From Oscillospiraceae bacterium (GTDB taxonomy: Bacteria > Bacillota > Clostridia > Oscillospirales > SIG627): DNA of 64,000 bases. The stretch covers positions 62,001-126,000 of the forward strand of contig SVTC01000001.1 in assembly GCA_015063985.1 (NCBI GenBank), read 5' to 3'. Below, piece after piece: positions 1 to 9,700 of the stretch. The notes beneath the pieces are model-generated. The model saw only the letters and a program-made list of their open reading frames with translations. It ran no database searches and had not been told where the DNA came from. Made by a program: the position numbers and the translations under genes. The stretch's first letter is position 1; each line of letters opens with the position of its first letter.

Positions 1-21
1 CCTTTTTCTTTATCTAAAGCC

Positions 22-46
22 GTCCCCACCTTTTTCGGGTGGGGAC
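22..46 (-). terminator. GC-rich hairpin after the isomerase gene (weak terminator)
   Basis: A 9-bp perfect stem (GTCCCCACC / GGTGGGGAC) lies just past the stop of the minus-strand isomerase gene. The T-run on the minus side is interrupted, so termination here is only probable. Confidence 0.45.
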
Positions 47-57
47 TGGTGGTTGGG

Positions 58-1032
58 TCAAGCCCAGAACATTTCTGTGGGTGTGGGATCGGAGATCATG
101 GATTCCTTCAGGAATGCCACTGCCTTTTCAAAGCCTTCCTCGCTGGTCATAAGCGCGTCCTCGTGCTCGATGGAAAGAACGTGATCGTAGCCGGTCATAC
201 GGAGCATGGAGATCATCTCTCTCCATACCTGCTGATCGTGGCCGTAGCCTACGGAGCGGAAGGTCCAGGAACGGTTGAGCACGTCGCCGTAATGCTTGGT
301 GTCAAGCACACCGTTGACCTTGGTGTTGTTGGGGTCGATCCAGGTATCCTTGGCATGGAAATGATGGATGGCATTTTCCTTACCCAGAACGCGGATAGCC
401 TCCACGGGATCGATTCCCTGCCAGAAGAGATGGCTGGGGTCGAAGTTTGCACCGATGATGTCGCCTACTTCCTTTCTGATCCTCAGAAGGGTCTCGGGGT
501 TGTATACGCAAAAGCCGGGATGCATTTCAAAGGCGATCTGTGTGATACCGTGCTCTGCGGCCCAAGCGGCGGTCTTTTTCCAATAGGGGATGAGGACCTC
601 GTTCCACTGATAGTCGAGGATAGCCAAAAAATCCTCGGGCCAGGGACAGGTTACCCAGTTGGGATACTTTGCACCTTCATGGTCGCCGGGGCAACCGGAG
701 AAGGTGATGATCTTCTTAACGCCGAGCTTTTCAGCAAGAAGAACCGCGTCAACGAAATCATCGTGATATTTCTTTGCAACGTCTTTGTCGGGATGGACTG
801 CATTGCCGTGGCAGCTCAAAGCGGCAATTTCAATGCCGGTATCCTCAAAAGCCTTTTTGAATTCACCGAGAGCTTTTTCGTCGTTCAAAAGCACCTTGGG
901 ATCGCAATGAGCCTTACCGGGGCACCCGCCGCAACCGATCTCGGCAGCGGTAAGTCCGAGGCTTGCAATATACTCAAGAGCTTCCTTTAAGGGTTTTCCT
1001 CCGAAGGGGACTGTCAAAACACCAAGTTTCAT
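58..1032 (-). CDS. Sugar phosphate isomerase/epimerase (xylose-isomerase-like TIM barrel)
   Basis: 324-aa cytoplasmic protein with the architecture of the AP endonuclease family 2 / xylose isomerase-like TIM barrels. The usual metal-binding positions are visible: Glu169 in FEMHPGF, Asp198 and His201 in NFDPSHLF, His226 in HHFHAKD and Glu289 in SIEHED. Such proteins isomerise or epimerise sugars, sugar phosphates or inositol derivatives; the substrate cannot be read from sequence. Length is normal for the family and there is no signal peptide. The start follows a GAAAGGAG-type ribosome site. It is the second gene of a minus-strand pair with the unknown gene 17 nt upstream. The Cys-rich N-terminal stretch (GCGGCPGKAHC, residues 33-43) is a little unusual. 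Family is clear, substrate unknown. Confidence 0.88.
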   Translation of the reverse strand: MKLGVLTVPFGGKPLKEALEYIASLGLTAAEIGCGGCPGKAHCDPKVLLNDEKALGEFKKAFEDTGIEIAALSCHGNAVHPDKDVAKKYHDDFVDAVLLAEKLGVKKIITFSGCPGDHEGAKYPNWVTCPWPEDFLAILDYQWNEVLIPYWKKTAAWAAEHGITQIAFEMHPGFCVYNPETLLRIRKEVGDIIGANFDPSHLFWQGIDPVEAIRVLGKENAIHHFHAKDTWIDPNNTKVNGVLDTKHYGDVLNRSWTFRSVGYGHDQQVWREMISMLRMTGYDHVLSIEHEDALMTSEEGFEKAVAFLKESMISDPTPTEMFWA

Positions 1033-1049
1033 TTTTTTCTTTCTCCTTT

Positions 1050-1394
1050 TCAGGTTTTTCTGTAGTATTCATAGTAGCACACGACTGTGCGTTCTTTGTT
1101 TTCAATGTTGTCAAATCCGGTAAAAATAACTCCGCCCAAGCTTAAAAGCTCACTGGATATTACCTCAGCGGCATTGCACTCAAAAACCACCTTTGCTTCA
1201 CAGCAAACGGTAAGGTTATCTCTTATTACGTTGATATAACCCGTCTTTCCCAGAACCACCTCGCCTCCGGGAGTCCTTTCGGTTACGTACTTGACCTTCA
1301 TGGAGTCAAAGCTTTTGGCTTTGTCCAGCTTGTACGCAGAGGAGTCCTCGTTTCTGGCAAGGAGCTTTTTTCTGAGTTTTGTAAAAATACCCAT
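1050..1394 (-). CDS. Small protein of unknown function
   Basis: 114 aa from the ATG at 1394, chosen over an ATG 16 codons upstream because it has a good ribosome site (GAAGGGTG) 8 nt before it. The N-terminus (MGIFTKLRKKLL) is basic and amphipathic; the rest is predicted mostly beta and hydrophilic, with three cysteines, and ends in a Tyr-rich stretch (CYYEYY). I recognise no family. It has its own sigma-A type promoter and is followed 17 nt later by the isomerase gene, so the two are probably co-transcribed. Confidence 0.6.
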   Translation of the reverse strand: MGIFTKLRKKLLARNEDSSAYKLDKAKSFDSMKVKYVTERTPGGEVVLGKTGYINVIRDNLTVCCEAKVVFECNAAEVISSELLSLGGVIFTGFDNIENKERTVVCYYEYYRKT

Positions 1395-1413
1395 AAATAA
1401 ACACCCTTCAATA

Positions 1414-1442
1414 ATTATAAACCAAATGCTTTTTTTAGTCAA
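1414..1442 (-). promoter_or_regulatory. Sigma-A type promoter for the unknown gene and isomerase
   Basis: On the minus strand TTGACT-N17-TATAAT, about 20 nt upstream of the ATG at 1394. Confidence 0.7.
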
Positions 1443-1522
1443 TAGAATTGAGAAAATATCTGCTAAAAATCTAAAGCTTGGGTCTGTTGAGATTTTCGAC
1501 GAGGCTTATGTAGGGAAAGATC

Positions 1523-1541
1523 TTTGTGCAAATTGCACAAA
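1523..1541. promoter_or_regulatory. Palindromic operator candidate between divergent promoters
   Basis: Perfect 9-bp inverted repeat TTTGTGCAA/TTGCACAAA around one central base. It lies 24 nt upstream of the -35 box of the ABC exporter operon and about 80 nt from the divergent promoter at 1414-1442. Size and symmetry fit a dimeric repressor site; the regulator is unknown. Confidence 0.55.
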
Positions 1542-1565
1542 AGTGAAAAAGTTTCCCGAATTCTC

Positions 1566-1593
1566 TTGCTTTTTTTTTATTTTCTGTTATAGT
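1566..1593 (+). promoter_or_regulatory. Probable sigma-A promoter of the ABC/DUF1854 operon
   Basis: TTGCTT-N16-TATAGT, 52 nt before the chosen start codon of the first exporter gene. Confidence 0.6.
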
Positions 1594-1645
1594 ATGGGTG
1601 CAAGAAGACTTTACCGTCGTTTGGGACAGTAAGGAGGAAAAACCG

Positions 1646-3871
1646 ATGTTACCCTTAGACAAGCCGTCGGAAAAAATTTTGCAGTTGCTGGATGAACGCT
1701 CCGTTGACACGGGGTCTATTGATATTTATTTAAAGCTGGACTTAAACGCCGAAGGAAGATACGGCGTGGTCTGGCTTTTTTTATCCAAAAAGCATCTGTA
1801 CTGTTTGGAAGACGAAAATGAAAAGCTCAGCATATGGGAAATGGAAAAGGTCGGCGGTATGACTATCGACAGTCTCTGTACCACAAACAGAGTGGTTCTT
1901 GACTATGACGGTCAGTCATACGCAATAGCCATGGGTACCAATGCCGTAAAGAAAAAGCTGTTTTGCTTTGTTGAGGTCTTGCAGCGTTATCTTGAGGGCG
2001 AAAGCGTTGATGATGACGATAAGATCTTTGAAAACTTTGAAATGTATTGTCCCAAGTGTGGAAAACCGTATACGGACAGACAGAGAAAGGTCTGTATAGA
2101 TTGTCTTGATAAAAAGGCGCTGTATTCCAGAGTACTGAAATACTTCACCCGATATAAAAAGCAGATGGTGATCGTGATAGTGACCGCGCTTTTAAGTTGT
2201 GTCCTTACTATGGTCTCTCCGTGGCTTACGGGCAAGCTGCTTTTCGATATGGTGCTTAATCCCAAGGAACCCAACGATTTTATAAGAGGCAACGTGCTTT
2301 TGGGCGTGGGAAGCATCTTCCTTTGTGCGGCGGGACTTGTTCTTTTGCAGATCATCCGCAGAAGAGCGAACGCCACGGTGTCAAACCTTGCCACAAGGGA
2401 TATGAAGCATGACGTTTTCAGAAATATGCAGAACTTAAGCTTGTCATTTTTCAATAACAACCAAACGGGTAAGCTCATAACCAGAGTTGATACGGATGCG
2501 TTGAATATCAGAGGCTTTTTTAACGATTCGGTCCCTGCACTTATCATCAATGTTATCACCTTTATCTGCGCGGCGGTAATGATGTTTATTTCCAATCCGC
2601 AAATGGCACTGGTGGTCTTTATCCCCGTTCCGATCATCGTTATCATTTTAAGAAAAGGTCTTCCCAGGCTCGATATGGCATACACTCTGCGTCACGGCAA
2701 GCGAAGCAGTATGATGGCGATGCTTAACGATAACCTGGTGGGAATAAGAGTTGTAAAGGCGTTTGCCAAGGAGGATGCGGAAAGTGCGCGCTTCTCGAGG
2801 CTTGCGGAAAAATACAACAAGGCGTCTCTCAAGGTGAACGCTCTGCATCTTCTGGTCTTTCCCTTGATCGCTTATCTTATCAGGGTAAGCGGCAAGGCGG
2901 TATGGGGCTTGGGCGGAATTATGGTAATGGATAAGGCAATGGGCTTCGGAGAGTTCCTGACCTTTATCGAGCTTACCATGCTCATATTCAGTCCGCTTAC
3001 CTTCTTCAGCACTGTGGCGGACTCCTTTACCAATACTCTCAACAGCGCTCAGCGTGTGTTTGACGTGCTTGATGCGGTTCCCGAGATAAGAGAAAAGCCC
3101 GATGCTCACGAGCCCGAGAACTTCAGAGGCGGCATCAGCTTTGACAACGTAGGCTTTTATTATAATGCTAACAGACCAATACTTAAAAACGTATCCTTTG
3201 AGGTCAGCCCCGGCGAAAGCATAGGTCTGGTGGGAAGGACCGGTGCGGGAAAAACCACTATAGTCAACCTTATACTTCGTCTGTACGACGTATGCTCCGG
3301 CTCCATAAAGGTGGACGGAGTGGACGTAAAGGATCTGCCCAAGGATTTTATCAGAAAAAATATGGCGGTCGTATCTCAGGAGGTGTTCATTTTCCGAGGT
3401 ACGGTTATGGAAAATATCCGCTATGCAAAGCCCGAGGCTACCAACGAAGAGGTAATAGCGGCGGCTAAGGCGGCGAATGCTCACGATTTCATAATGAATC
3501 TGCCTGCAGGCTATGAGACGGTCATAGGAGGCGGAACCAGAGCTCTTTCCGGCGGAGAAAAGCAAAGAGTATCCATTGCGAGAGCCTTGCTTATGGATCC
3601 GAAGATCCTCATTCTTGACGAGGCTACCGCAGCAATGGACACCGAGACGGAAAGACTCATTCAGGAGGCGATCACCAATCTTTCCAAGGGAAAGACAACG
3701 ATCACCATTGCGCACAGGCTTTCCACACTTAAGGACTGTGACACTCTTTACGTAATAGAAAACGGACGGATCGCCGAGCGCGGAAGCCACAAGGAGCTTC
3801 TTGATCAGAAGGGAATATTCTATAAGCTTTATACTCTGCAGATCGACGCCATGAAAAAGGTCATTGGCTGA
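1646..3871 (+). CDS. ABC exporter half-transporter with N-terminal zinc ribbon (subunit 1)
   Basis: 741-aa fused permease/ATPase. The ATG at 1646 was chosen because AAGGAGG precedes it by 8 nt; an upstream in-frame start lacks a ribosome site. Domains: residues 1-125, a soluble domain like the one in subunit 2; 135-155, a four-Cys zinc ribbon (CPKC...CIDC); about 170-450, a six-helix type IV exporter membrane domain; 490-735, the nucleotide-binding domain with Walker A GRTGAGKTT, signature LSGGEKQ and Walker B ILILDEAT. Both ATPase halves of the pair keep consensus motifs. Genes of this arrangement flanking a DUF1854 gene occur in Firmicutes, and related DUF1854 transporters in other bacteria sit with cyanophycin genes; no cyanophycin gene is present here. 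Substrate unknown, export direction inferred from family. Confidence 0.9.
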   Translation: MLPLDKPSEKILQLLDERSVDTGSIDIYLKLDLNAEGRYGVVWLFLSKKHLYCLEDENEKLSIWEMEKVGGMTIDSLCTTNRVVLDYDGQSYAIAMGTNAVKKKLFCFVEVLQRYLEGESVDDDDKIFENFEMYCPKCGKPYTDRQRKVCIDCLDKKALYSRVLKYFTRYKKQMVIVIVTALLSCVLTMVSPWLTGKLLFDMVLNPKEPNDFIRGNVLLGVGSIFLCAAGLVLLQIIRRRANATVSNLATRDMKHDVFRNMQNLSLSFFNNNQTGKLITRVDTDALNIRGFFNDSVPALIINVITFICAAVMMFISNPQMALVVFIPVPIIVIILRKGLPRLDMAYTLRHGKRSSMMAMLNDNLVGIRVVKAFAKEDAESARFSRLAEKYNKASLKVNALHLLVFPLIAYLIRVSGKAVWGLGGIMVMDKAMGFGEFLTFIELTMLIFSPLTFFSTVADSFTNTLNSAQRVFDVLDAVPEIREKPDAHEPENFRGGISFDNVGFYYNANRPILKNVSFEVSPGESIGLVGRTGAGKTTIVNLILRLYDVCSGSIKVDGVDVKDLPKDFIRKNMAVVSQEVFIFRGTVMENIRYAKPEATNEEVIAAAKAANAHDFIMNLPAGYETVIGGGTRALSGGEKQRVSIARALLMDPKILILDEATAAMDTETERLIQEAITNLSKGKTTITIAHRLSTLKDCDTLYVIENGRIAERGSHKELLDQKGIFYKLYTLQIDAMKKVIG

Positions 3872-3887
3872 CAGGAGGAGAACGATA

Positions 3888-4445
3888 ATGGAAGAAAAAA
3901 ACATTGAACAGCTTTTTGAACCGAAGCGAGTAAGCATTGAGCTTACCAAGGATAATGCATCCTTCAAGGTGAACGAGGGTGGTCTTGTGAGTATGGATTT
4001 TGTAAATCATAAGGGCGAGCAGGAGCACCTTGACAGAGTGGTCATCTTCAGATCCTTCCCGATAACCAATCCCGATGAGTTTCTTTCGGTGAGAGAGCCC
4101 GACAGCAAGATGGCGGGAAGAGGCAAGGAGCTTGGAATGATCAGGCGTCTGGATGATATGGACGAGGAAAGCCGAAAGGCAATATTGGTCGAGCTTAACG
4201 TTCGTTACTTCTCTCCGGAAATAACGAAGATCAAGAGCTTCAAGGCAAAGTTCGGATATCAGTACTGGGGAGTTGTAACAAGCTCCGGTGAGGCTGAGAT
4301 CGTTGTGACCAATCCTTTCGTCAATATCCGTATGCTTGAGGACGGAAGAGTTCTGATGAAGGATATAGAGGGAAACAATTTTGTTATCTCAAAGGTTGGC
4401 GCTCTGGATGCACAAAGCCGCAAATATATTGAAATTTATCTGTAA
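3888..4445 (+). CDS. DUF1854 family protein between two ABC exporter genes
   Basis: 185-aa soluble protein starting at the ATG at 3888, preceded by AGGAGGAG at 6-7 nt, 16 nt after subunit 1 ends. It matches my knowledge of the DUF1854 family, which is repeatedly found between paired ABC exporter genes. Visible traits: N-terminal IELTKDNASFKVNEGG strand-rich segment, a central SVREPDSKMAGRGKELGMIR region, and PEITKIKSFKAKFGYQYW. No signal peptide or membrane helix. Its role is unknown; likely a cytoplasmic partner of the exporter, perhaps contacting the extra N-terminal domains of both subunits. Confidence 0.8.
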   Translation: MEEKNIEQLFEPKRVSIELTKDNASFKVNEGGLVSMDFVNHKGEQEHLDRVVIFRSFPITNPDEFLSVREPDSKMAGRGKELGMIRRLDDMDEESRKAILVELNVRYFSPEITKIKSFKAKFGYQYWGVVTSSGEAEIVVTNPFVNIRMLEDGRVLMKDIEGNNFVISKVGALDAQSRKYIEIYL

Positions 4446-4466
4446 AAAGCCTACGGAGGATACACA

Positions 4467-6692
4467 ATGAAACTTCTGTATCAGCTGGAGGGGGAGAATG
4501 CGAAATGCTTCGAGAGAGAAGCAATGGGCGAGAAGCTTATGTATTGCGTCCCCTACAACTTCACGCTGGGAGAGTATAAGACCGGTTATATAGCTGTCAC
4601 CGCTACCAGAGTAATGAAAATATGCAACGGAGAATTGGTGAGAAGCTGGCTTATCGGAGAGGGAAAGCAATTCTTCGTTGAGCAGATGTACGGTAGCTGC
4701 GGTTTCTATATTCAAACAGAGAAGACCACTTATCTTGTTTGTCGCTTTATTGCAGGCAGACACCTTGCAAGATATCAAGTCATATGCAAGGCCCTGGAAA
4801 TACTTGCCGAATCGCCCGACAGCGAGGCGATAACGAATTCGGAAAGAGAACGATTCTGTCCAAAATGCGGACGTCCGTTTGTTGCCAATTCCAGCATTTG
4901 TCCCTTCTGCAGGGATAAGGTGGACATCTATAAAAAGCTTTGGGCGCTGACCAAGGGCTTGAGACTTATAATGTTTTCGCCCTTTCTTTTCTCGGCCTTG
5001 ACCATTATTCTAAACTTTATATCGCCGAAGATCCAGCAGGAAGCGATAGATTCCTTCTTTCACGTAAACGATCCGGGCTATGTCAGAACCGCTGAGGATA
5101 CTCAAGGATTTTTGCTTCTGGCGTTTATTCTGGTGCTGATCATTATGTCGGCGGAGGCAATAAGCATTCTCCAGTCCAGATTGCTTGCCGTTGCCACCAC
5201 TAAGTTTTCCGTGGTGCTTAAATCTCTGCTCTTTGAAAAGATCCAACAGCTTTCTTTGGGATCCATTCAGAAGAAGAGTGCAGGAGATCTGATGGGAAGA
5301 ATAGGAAACGATACCTCCGTTATGGAGAATTTCATTATTTCCCATATCCCTACCATATTCGTTCAGTTTGCCTCCCTTATCGGTGCTTCGATAGTACTTA
5401 TGTTCGTGAACTGGGTCATGGCGCTGTTTATTATAGTTCCGCTGCCCCTGGTGGTCTACATCATTGGAAGCTTCTGGAACAAGATCAGATCCAGAGACCG
5501 AAGGAATTGGGTCGTGGCTACCAAGCAAAGCCATCTTTTGCAGGATATCTTAAACGGTATTCGAGTTGTCAAGACCTTTGGTACAGAGAAAAAGGAGGTC
5601 GAAAGGTATAAGATAAGTAACGATATCCATTCTGAGGTCTCCATTTCCAATCAGAAGTATCTTGCAACCTTCTTCCCCATAATGACCTTCCTTATTCAGC
5701 TTGGTAAATATCTCATATTCTTCTACGGAAGTAATTTGGTGCTTGGAAACGTTATGACTCCCGGTCAGCTTCAGTATTTTAATGCGATGACTGCTTACGT
5801 CTATGCGCCTCTTACCTACATAAGCCAGATACCTCAGACCATCTCCTCGTTTCTGACCTCGTCGGGTAAGGTGCTTGAGATACTTGAGGAGCACGTCGAG
5901 ATCGACGATATCGACCTTCCCTTGGATATCCGTATGGAGGGTGATATAGACATCAATAACGTAAGCTTTGGATACGAGAGCTACGATCACGTTCTTGAAG
6001 ACATAGATTTCCACATCAAGAAGGGTGAAATGATCGGTATAGTTGGACATTCGGGCTGCGGAAAGACCACTCTCACAAACCTTATAATGCGTCTGTATGA
6101 CGTTAACGAGGGCTCGGTGGAGATAGATGGCGTTAATATAAAGCATATCAGCCAGAACGCATTGAGAAGCCAGATAGGCGTTGTTTTGCAGGAGACCTTC
6201 CTGTTCTCGGGTACTATCAGGGAGAATATCTGCTATGCATATCCCAGAGCTGATGACGAGCAGATCATAGAGGCTGCAAAATCTGCGGGTGCTCACGATT
6301 TCATTGTCGGCCTTCCCGACGGTTACAATACCATAGTCGGAGAGAAGGGCTACTCACTGTCGGGCGGTGAACGTCAGAGAATAGCCATCGCAAGAGCTAT
6401 CCTGCATAACCCCAGGATCCTTATTCTCGACGAGGCAACCGCGGCGTTGGATACGGAAACCGAAAAGCTCATTCAGGATTCTCTTTCCAGATTCAGCGAG
6501 AACAGAACCACAGTTGCCATTGCACACAGACTGTCTACCCTCAGAAATGCCGATAGACTGCTTGTCCTTGATAAGGGCAGAATAGCGGAAACCGGAACTC
6601 ACGACGAGCTTATGGAAAAGGAAGGTATTTATTATCGCCTTGTTATGGCTCAGCGTATGATGGCAGCAAAAACACAATTTGATAACGGTTGA
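4467..6692 (+). CDS. ABC exporter half-transporter with N-terminal zinc ribbon (subunit 2)
   Basis: 741 aa, the same length as subunit 1 and with the same order: soluble N-terminal domain (1-125), zinc ribbon at about 131-149 (CPKC...CPFC), exporter membrane domain (about 165-450), and ATPase domain with Walker A GHSGCGKTT, LSGGERQ signature and ILILDEAT Walker B. GGAGG precedes the ATG by 8 nt, 21 nt after the DUF1854 gene. The pair most likely forms a heterodimer. Both NBDs look catalytically competent, unlike many heterodimeric exporters with one degenerate site. A strong terminator follows. Substrate unknown. Confidence 0.9.
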   Translation: MKLLYQLEGENAKCFEREAMGEKLMYCVPYNFTLGEYKTGYIAVTATRVMKICNGELVRSWLIGEGKQFFVEQMYGSCGFYIQTEKTTYLVCRFIAGRHLARYQVICKALEILAESPDSEAITNSERERFCPKCGRPFVANSSICPFCRDKVDIYKKLWALTKGLRLIMFSPFLFSALTIILNFISPKIQQEAIDSFFHVNDPGYVRTAEDTQGFLLLAFILVLIIMSAEAISILQSRLLAVATTKFSVVLKSLLFEKIQQLSLGSIQKKSAGDLMGRIGNDTSVMENFIISHIPTIFVQFASLIGASIVLMFVNWVMALFIIVPLPLVVYIIGSFWNKIRSRDRRNWVVATKQSHLLQDILNGIRVVKTFGTEKKEVERYKISNDIHSEVSISNQKYLATFFPIMTFLIQLGKYLIFFYGSNLVLGNVMTPGQLQYFNAMTAYVYAPLTYISQIPQTISSFLTSSGKVLEILEEHVEIDDIDLPLDIRMEGDIDINNVSFGYESYDHVLEDIDFHIKKGEMIGIVGHSGCGKTTLTNLIMRLYDVNEGSVEIDGVNIKHISQNALRSQIGVVLQETFLFSGTIRENICYAYPRADDEQIIEAAKSAGAHDFIVGLPDGYNTIVGEKGYSLSGGERQRIAIARAILHNPRILILDEATAALDTETEKLIQDSLSRFSENRTTVAIAHRLSTLRNADRLLVLDKGRIAETGTHDELMEKEGIYYRLVMAQRMMAAKTQFDNG

Positions 6693-6698
6693 TCAAAA

Positions 6699-6729
6699 AC
6701 GCCCAAGCAAGAAATGCTTGGGCGTTTTT
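6699..6729 (+). terminator. Rho-independent terminator of the ABC operon
   Basis: 11-bp stem ACGCCCAAGCA/TGCTTGGGCGT with a short loop and a T5 run, 6 nt after the stop codon. Confidence 0.85.
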
Positions 6730-6737
6730 ACAAAATG

Positions 6738-6773
6738 TTATCCCCCGAAAAGCAGAAGCCTTTCGGGGGATAA
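6738..6773 (-). terminator. Terminator hairpin of the pseudokinase gene
   Basis: 13-bp perfect stem (TTATCCCCCGAAA / TTTCGGGGGATAA) three nt beyond the minus-strand stop codon; the minus side continues with a T-containing tract. Confidence 0.7.
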
Positions 6774-6775
6774 TT

Positions 6776-9700
6776 TTATCCGTAGATGTAATACTGAACC
6801 ATTTTTACAACGTCGGAAACGTTTTCCGTGCCGGTGGGATCGGTGTCGGAGGTTTCTGTGGTGACAACGTTATAGGTGTATACGTAGCTCCACTGGCTCA
6901 CCGTGTAGGTTACCGTTCTTATAGGTAATCTGTACCACCACCAGCTTGTGTCGGGTGAGAACTTTCTGTTGGCATAGAACAGTCCGTTGTTGCTTTGACC
7001 GGAATTATCCTGAGTGGGTAGTGGAGTTTTGCTTTCAAAGGCGGAGAAGTTGGTAAGGGCGGAGGTTTTTGTATCGCTTACGGGGTATGAGCCCACAGTG
7101 CCCTTGGGGGCCTCTGTCCAATGAAAATAAATGTAGCCGTCCACAGTTTCTTTGTCATAGCTTATCTTTTCGGTATAACCCTGGGATTGCTCCGGTATAT
7201 CGGCTTTATATTTGCTGTAGAGTGAATTGGAGCTGTCAAAGCCTTCGTTGAACACCACTCCGCTGACTGTTTGGGTGCTTATGGGAAGCCAGCCGAGCCC
7301 CTCGCTAACGAGGCTCCAACCGGGAAGGTTTTGCTTTGTGGAAACTATCCTTTGTTGGGTCAAGGTGTAGCTGAAGTGACTGTTGACTACCTCGGCTCCT
7401 TGAGGAAGTCGGCTCTCCTCAACAAAATCACTGAGCTTCTTCCAGTGTGCATATATAGTTGAGGGTGTATCCATATTGACTATGCTTGCCGATGTGATAA
7501 GTATTCCGTTTTCGGGGTTGGAGTACCAGCCGTCAAACTCCCAGCCTTCTCTTACGGGGGTTTCCAGCTCGCCAAAGGATGAGCCATAGGTTACAGACAG
7601 CATATCGTTGGATACCGTGCCTCCTCTGGGATCGCAGGTGACATAGTAGCTTAAGGGATGCCATATTGCGTAAAGAGTAACCGTTGCGCCGTCCTCCTTG
7701 GTAAGGTCGCCTACGGTTTGCATATTAATGAACTTGGGTTCCTTTGCTTTGGGGTCGGGAGACCATCCGGCAAAAGTCGCTCCGTTCATTGTAAAGCCGC
7801 AGTCGTTAAGCTTCTTTGCAATGCCGTAAATATGGGTGGAGGGCTCCATAGTACCATCTCCGCCGTTGGCATCGTATACTACGGTGTAGGTAAAGGTCTT
7901 TACAGTGACCGTGCAGTAAGCCACCTTGCTTCCGTCTGCCGTTATGGCGCGGATGGTTGCCACTCCGTTGCTCTTGGCGTAAAGCTCTCCGTCTGAAGAT
8001 ATGCTCACCACGTTTCTGTCGGAGGTGAGCCAGCTTACCGTTTTGTTGGTGGCATCCTCCGGATATACGGTAGCCTTGAGCTGGAAGCTTTCTCCGCCGT
8101 TTAACTCGACGCTTTCGACGTTCAGCTCTATTCCCGTTACGGGAATGTGATCCTCATCCTTGGTTCCCATGGATATAGTCAATGTGACCTCTGCTCCCTC
8201 CGCCAGTGCGGTGTTTGCGGGAGGATCCTGGTTGATTACGGTGTATATTTCGTTTTCACTGTATTCGTATTGGAATTTAACGGTAAAGCCGTTTCTTATC
8301 AGGTATTCTTCTGCGGTGTCCTCGGTCATTCCCATTACGTCGGGGACCTGAACGGAAGGATCCGTAACCGTGATCTTGATGCTTGCAGATGCAAAGCCGG
8401 TTATATCCTTTACCGTGACTGTTGCTTCGCCCTTGGTCTTGGCGTCGATCGTTCCGTTTTTGCAGCTTACGACGTTATCGTCGGAGCTGGACCAGATGAG
8501 AGTGTTCAGGGGCGGTTCGGCACTGTCTGTTGTGAAGGACAGGGCTTGGCTCTCGCCCTGCTTGAGGGAAACGGTCGCATGGGAAAAGCTTATGGATTCT
8601 ATACGGTCGGTTACGTTTGCCGGATCGTTACAGCCTGCCAGCAGCCATACTGCCTCTGAGGTGGAGGCGTTGGTCAGCGGGGGCAGATTTTGCTTTATAA
8701 CAAGACCGTTCTTCTGGGAATCCAGCACGAAGATCAGATTTGCTTTTATGCCGGCATCCGATAAGGCCTGAAGTGCCTTGTCGGCCTTCTTTCCTACCAG
8801 ATCGGGCATTTGGTAGCGGTTGTTTTCAACCGTGATGCTTATTTGCTCCCGATCGTCGCCGTTATTCATCCCGGGAGGTGTGTTGGTAAAGAAAAGCAAG
8901 GCTAATCTGGCGTAAAGCACCGCGCAGGCTACCAAGGCGGCTCCTAAAATAAACATTCCGATAAGGGCAAGGCGGCTGCGCTTCTTTTTTTCTTGGCTTA
9001 TTACAGTGGGAGTGCCGGGCTCGTAAACCGCCAGCATAGAGTCCTGATCCGCCTTCATTAAAGCCTTTTGGAAGCTGTCGATGGATTTAAAGCGCTTTTG
9101 CGGGTCGGGGTTGGTTCCCTTTTGGCAGATCGCCAAAAGCTTGCCGCTCGGCTCAAAGAGCTTCATTGTGCAGGCGCAGATGGAGTAAATTTCTCCCGAG
9201 ACAGAGCCTGCGGGGGAGTCCTTCTCCTCCGGGGCGGCAAATTCTTCGTTGTTGATCCCAAGCTTATAAAAGGCGGGATCCGCAAGCTTGAAGTTGCCGT
9301 TGTTGTCGACAAAAACGTTGGAGGGCTTTATTCCGCGGTGCAGGATCCCCGCTTTCTCATACTGAGCTGCGGCATCGGAAAGCTGGATGCAGAATTTGAT
9401 CGCGGTCTCTTTGTTTTTTGCTCCTGTGGAAATATATTCCTGAGCTGAGGTAAGAAGCTCCGTACGAATGTATATTACGTAGCCCTCTTTCTTTTTTATA
9501 ATCTTGTAGTCCTCGAGAAATGCCACGTTTCCCGAGCCGCGCATTTGCTTTACCTTGTTAAGCTTGTGGCCTATTTCCGATGCCACTCTGTGAAGCCAGC
9601 TTTCGGGTGTGATATCCTCGGGGCGTTCTTTTTCCAGCTTTTCCAAGCTATGCAGTTCTCCGGGAATACGAATTATTTTTGCGGCGCAGTACCTTTTTTC

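Noticed and set aside
49..990. 313-aa plus-strand ORF opposite the isomerase gene
   Set aside because: Antisense shadow; the minus-strand frame encodes the conserved TIM barrel with metal ligands.
2648..3967. 439-aa minus-strand ORF opposite ABC subunit 1
   Set aside because: Lies over the ATPase domain motifs; no ribosome site or recognisable domain.
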